Source: Neisseria mucosa (lineage in GTDB: Bacteria > Pseudomonadota > Gammaproteobacteria > Burkholderiales > Neisseriaceae). Taken from it: a stretch of DNA of 64,000 nt. This document shows, piece after piece, positions 63,961-64,000 of the stretch (positions are counted from its first letter, which is position 1; every line of letters begins with the position of its first letter). The translations under genes were made by a program, and so were the position numbers. The notes under the pieces are model-generated. The model had not been told where the DNA came from. It saw only the letters and a list, made by a program, of their open reading frames with translations, and did no database searches. The stretch covers positions 2,294,001 through 2,358,000 of the forward strand of contig CP028150.1 of assembly GCA_003028315.1 (NCBI GenBank). The letters run 5' to 3'.

Positions 63961-64000
63961 ATGGCAAAGCTGACAGAACAAGACATTTTGAATTGGGACG
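63961..64000 (+). CDS. dksA: Probable DksA, 5' end only
   Basis: The frame begins MAKLTEQDILNWD and runs off the window edge. The opening resembles neisserial DksA, the RNA-polymerase-binding factor of the stringent response. AAAGAAAAATT precedes the ATG as a weak ribosome site. Only 13 residues are visible, so this is tentative. Confidence 0.55.
   Translation, partial: MAKLTEQDILNWD

Larger units (their letters stand above)
1..64000. other. DNA uptake sequence family AGGTCGTCTGAA, dozens of copies across the window
   Basis: AGGTCGTCTGAA (and the inverse TTCAGACGACCT) occurs throughout, mostly as inverted pairs behind genes and singly inside genes. It is the AG-muc DUS dialect of N. mucosa/N. 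sicca-type species. Single internal copies keep the reading frame and encode GRLK (glmU, HAD gene, yccS-like, prolyl oligopeptidase, mnmE, OPT, metG, murA, mutS, yggS). Confidence 0.95.

Overview
The window is chromosomal DNA of a commensal Neisseria. The clearest sign is the 12-mer AGGTCGTCTGAA, present in dozens of copies and mostly as inverted pairs behind genes. This is the DNA uptake sequence (DUS) dialect of the N. mucosa/N. sicca group; meningococcus and gonococcus use ATGCCGTCTGAA. Correia elements, a maf locus, a pilT-pilU pair and a Neisseria-like gene order around pilT, proC and yggT agree. The species cannot be fixed from the sequence alone.

Layout. 1-5.4 kb: the end of a nitronate monooxygenase gene, glmU, three small lipoproteins, a HAD phosphatase and the thiamine-binding protein ThiB. 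5.5-9.1 kb: a compact maf locus (mafA, mafB with an HNH/WHH nuclease tip, an immunity gene and an extra SUFU-domain gene) that turns AT-rich at its end. 9.1-25 kb: housekeeping genes (YccS-like exporter, pyrBI behind a leader-peptide attenuator, FadL-like porin, folA, DegV, prfB, murA, metG, pgk, ispA, xseB). 25.1-27.1 kb: a surface lipoprotein with about 22 helical 15-residue repeats and a TbpB/fHbp-like C-terminus. Then come rnpB, a POT peptide transporter, mnmE and an OPT transporter. 34-41 kb: an L,D-transpeptidase, a BamE-like lipoprotein, an MBL hydrolase, periplasmic ligase LigE, an orphan DUF2971-like protein and a prolyl oligopeptidase.

41-48.5 kb is the most unusual part. It holds an AraC-type regulator, a divergent siderophore-binding lipoprotein, a small cupin and a TonB-dependent siderophore receptor. 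The cupin-receptor pair is flanked on both sides by copies of a roughly 440-bp repeat. These repeats carry, besides the native DUS, many copies of AAGCAGCCTGCA, a DUS dialect known from Kingella-type Neisseriaceae. This points to uptake from a relative that speaks another DUS dialect.

48.5-64 kb: a CinA C-terminal-type amidohydrolase, ruvA, mutS, ftsEX (with DnaA boxes just upstream), a TlpA-like thioredoxin, ArsC-like, YdcF and NlpC/P60 proteins, a MITE, a small outer-membrane barrel, pilU, pilT, yggS, a tiny lipoprotein with an odd start, a Correia element, proC, yggT, and the first codons of a probable dksA.

Three systems link several genes: contact-dependent toxin and immunity (maf), siderophore-iron uptake under an AraC regulator, and natural transformation (DUS, PilT/PilU, LigE). 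The DUS is built into gene biology here: inverted pairs act as terminators, single copies encode GRLK inside proteins, and some supply stop codons. No tRNA, rRNA, CRISPR array or intact transposase was seen.
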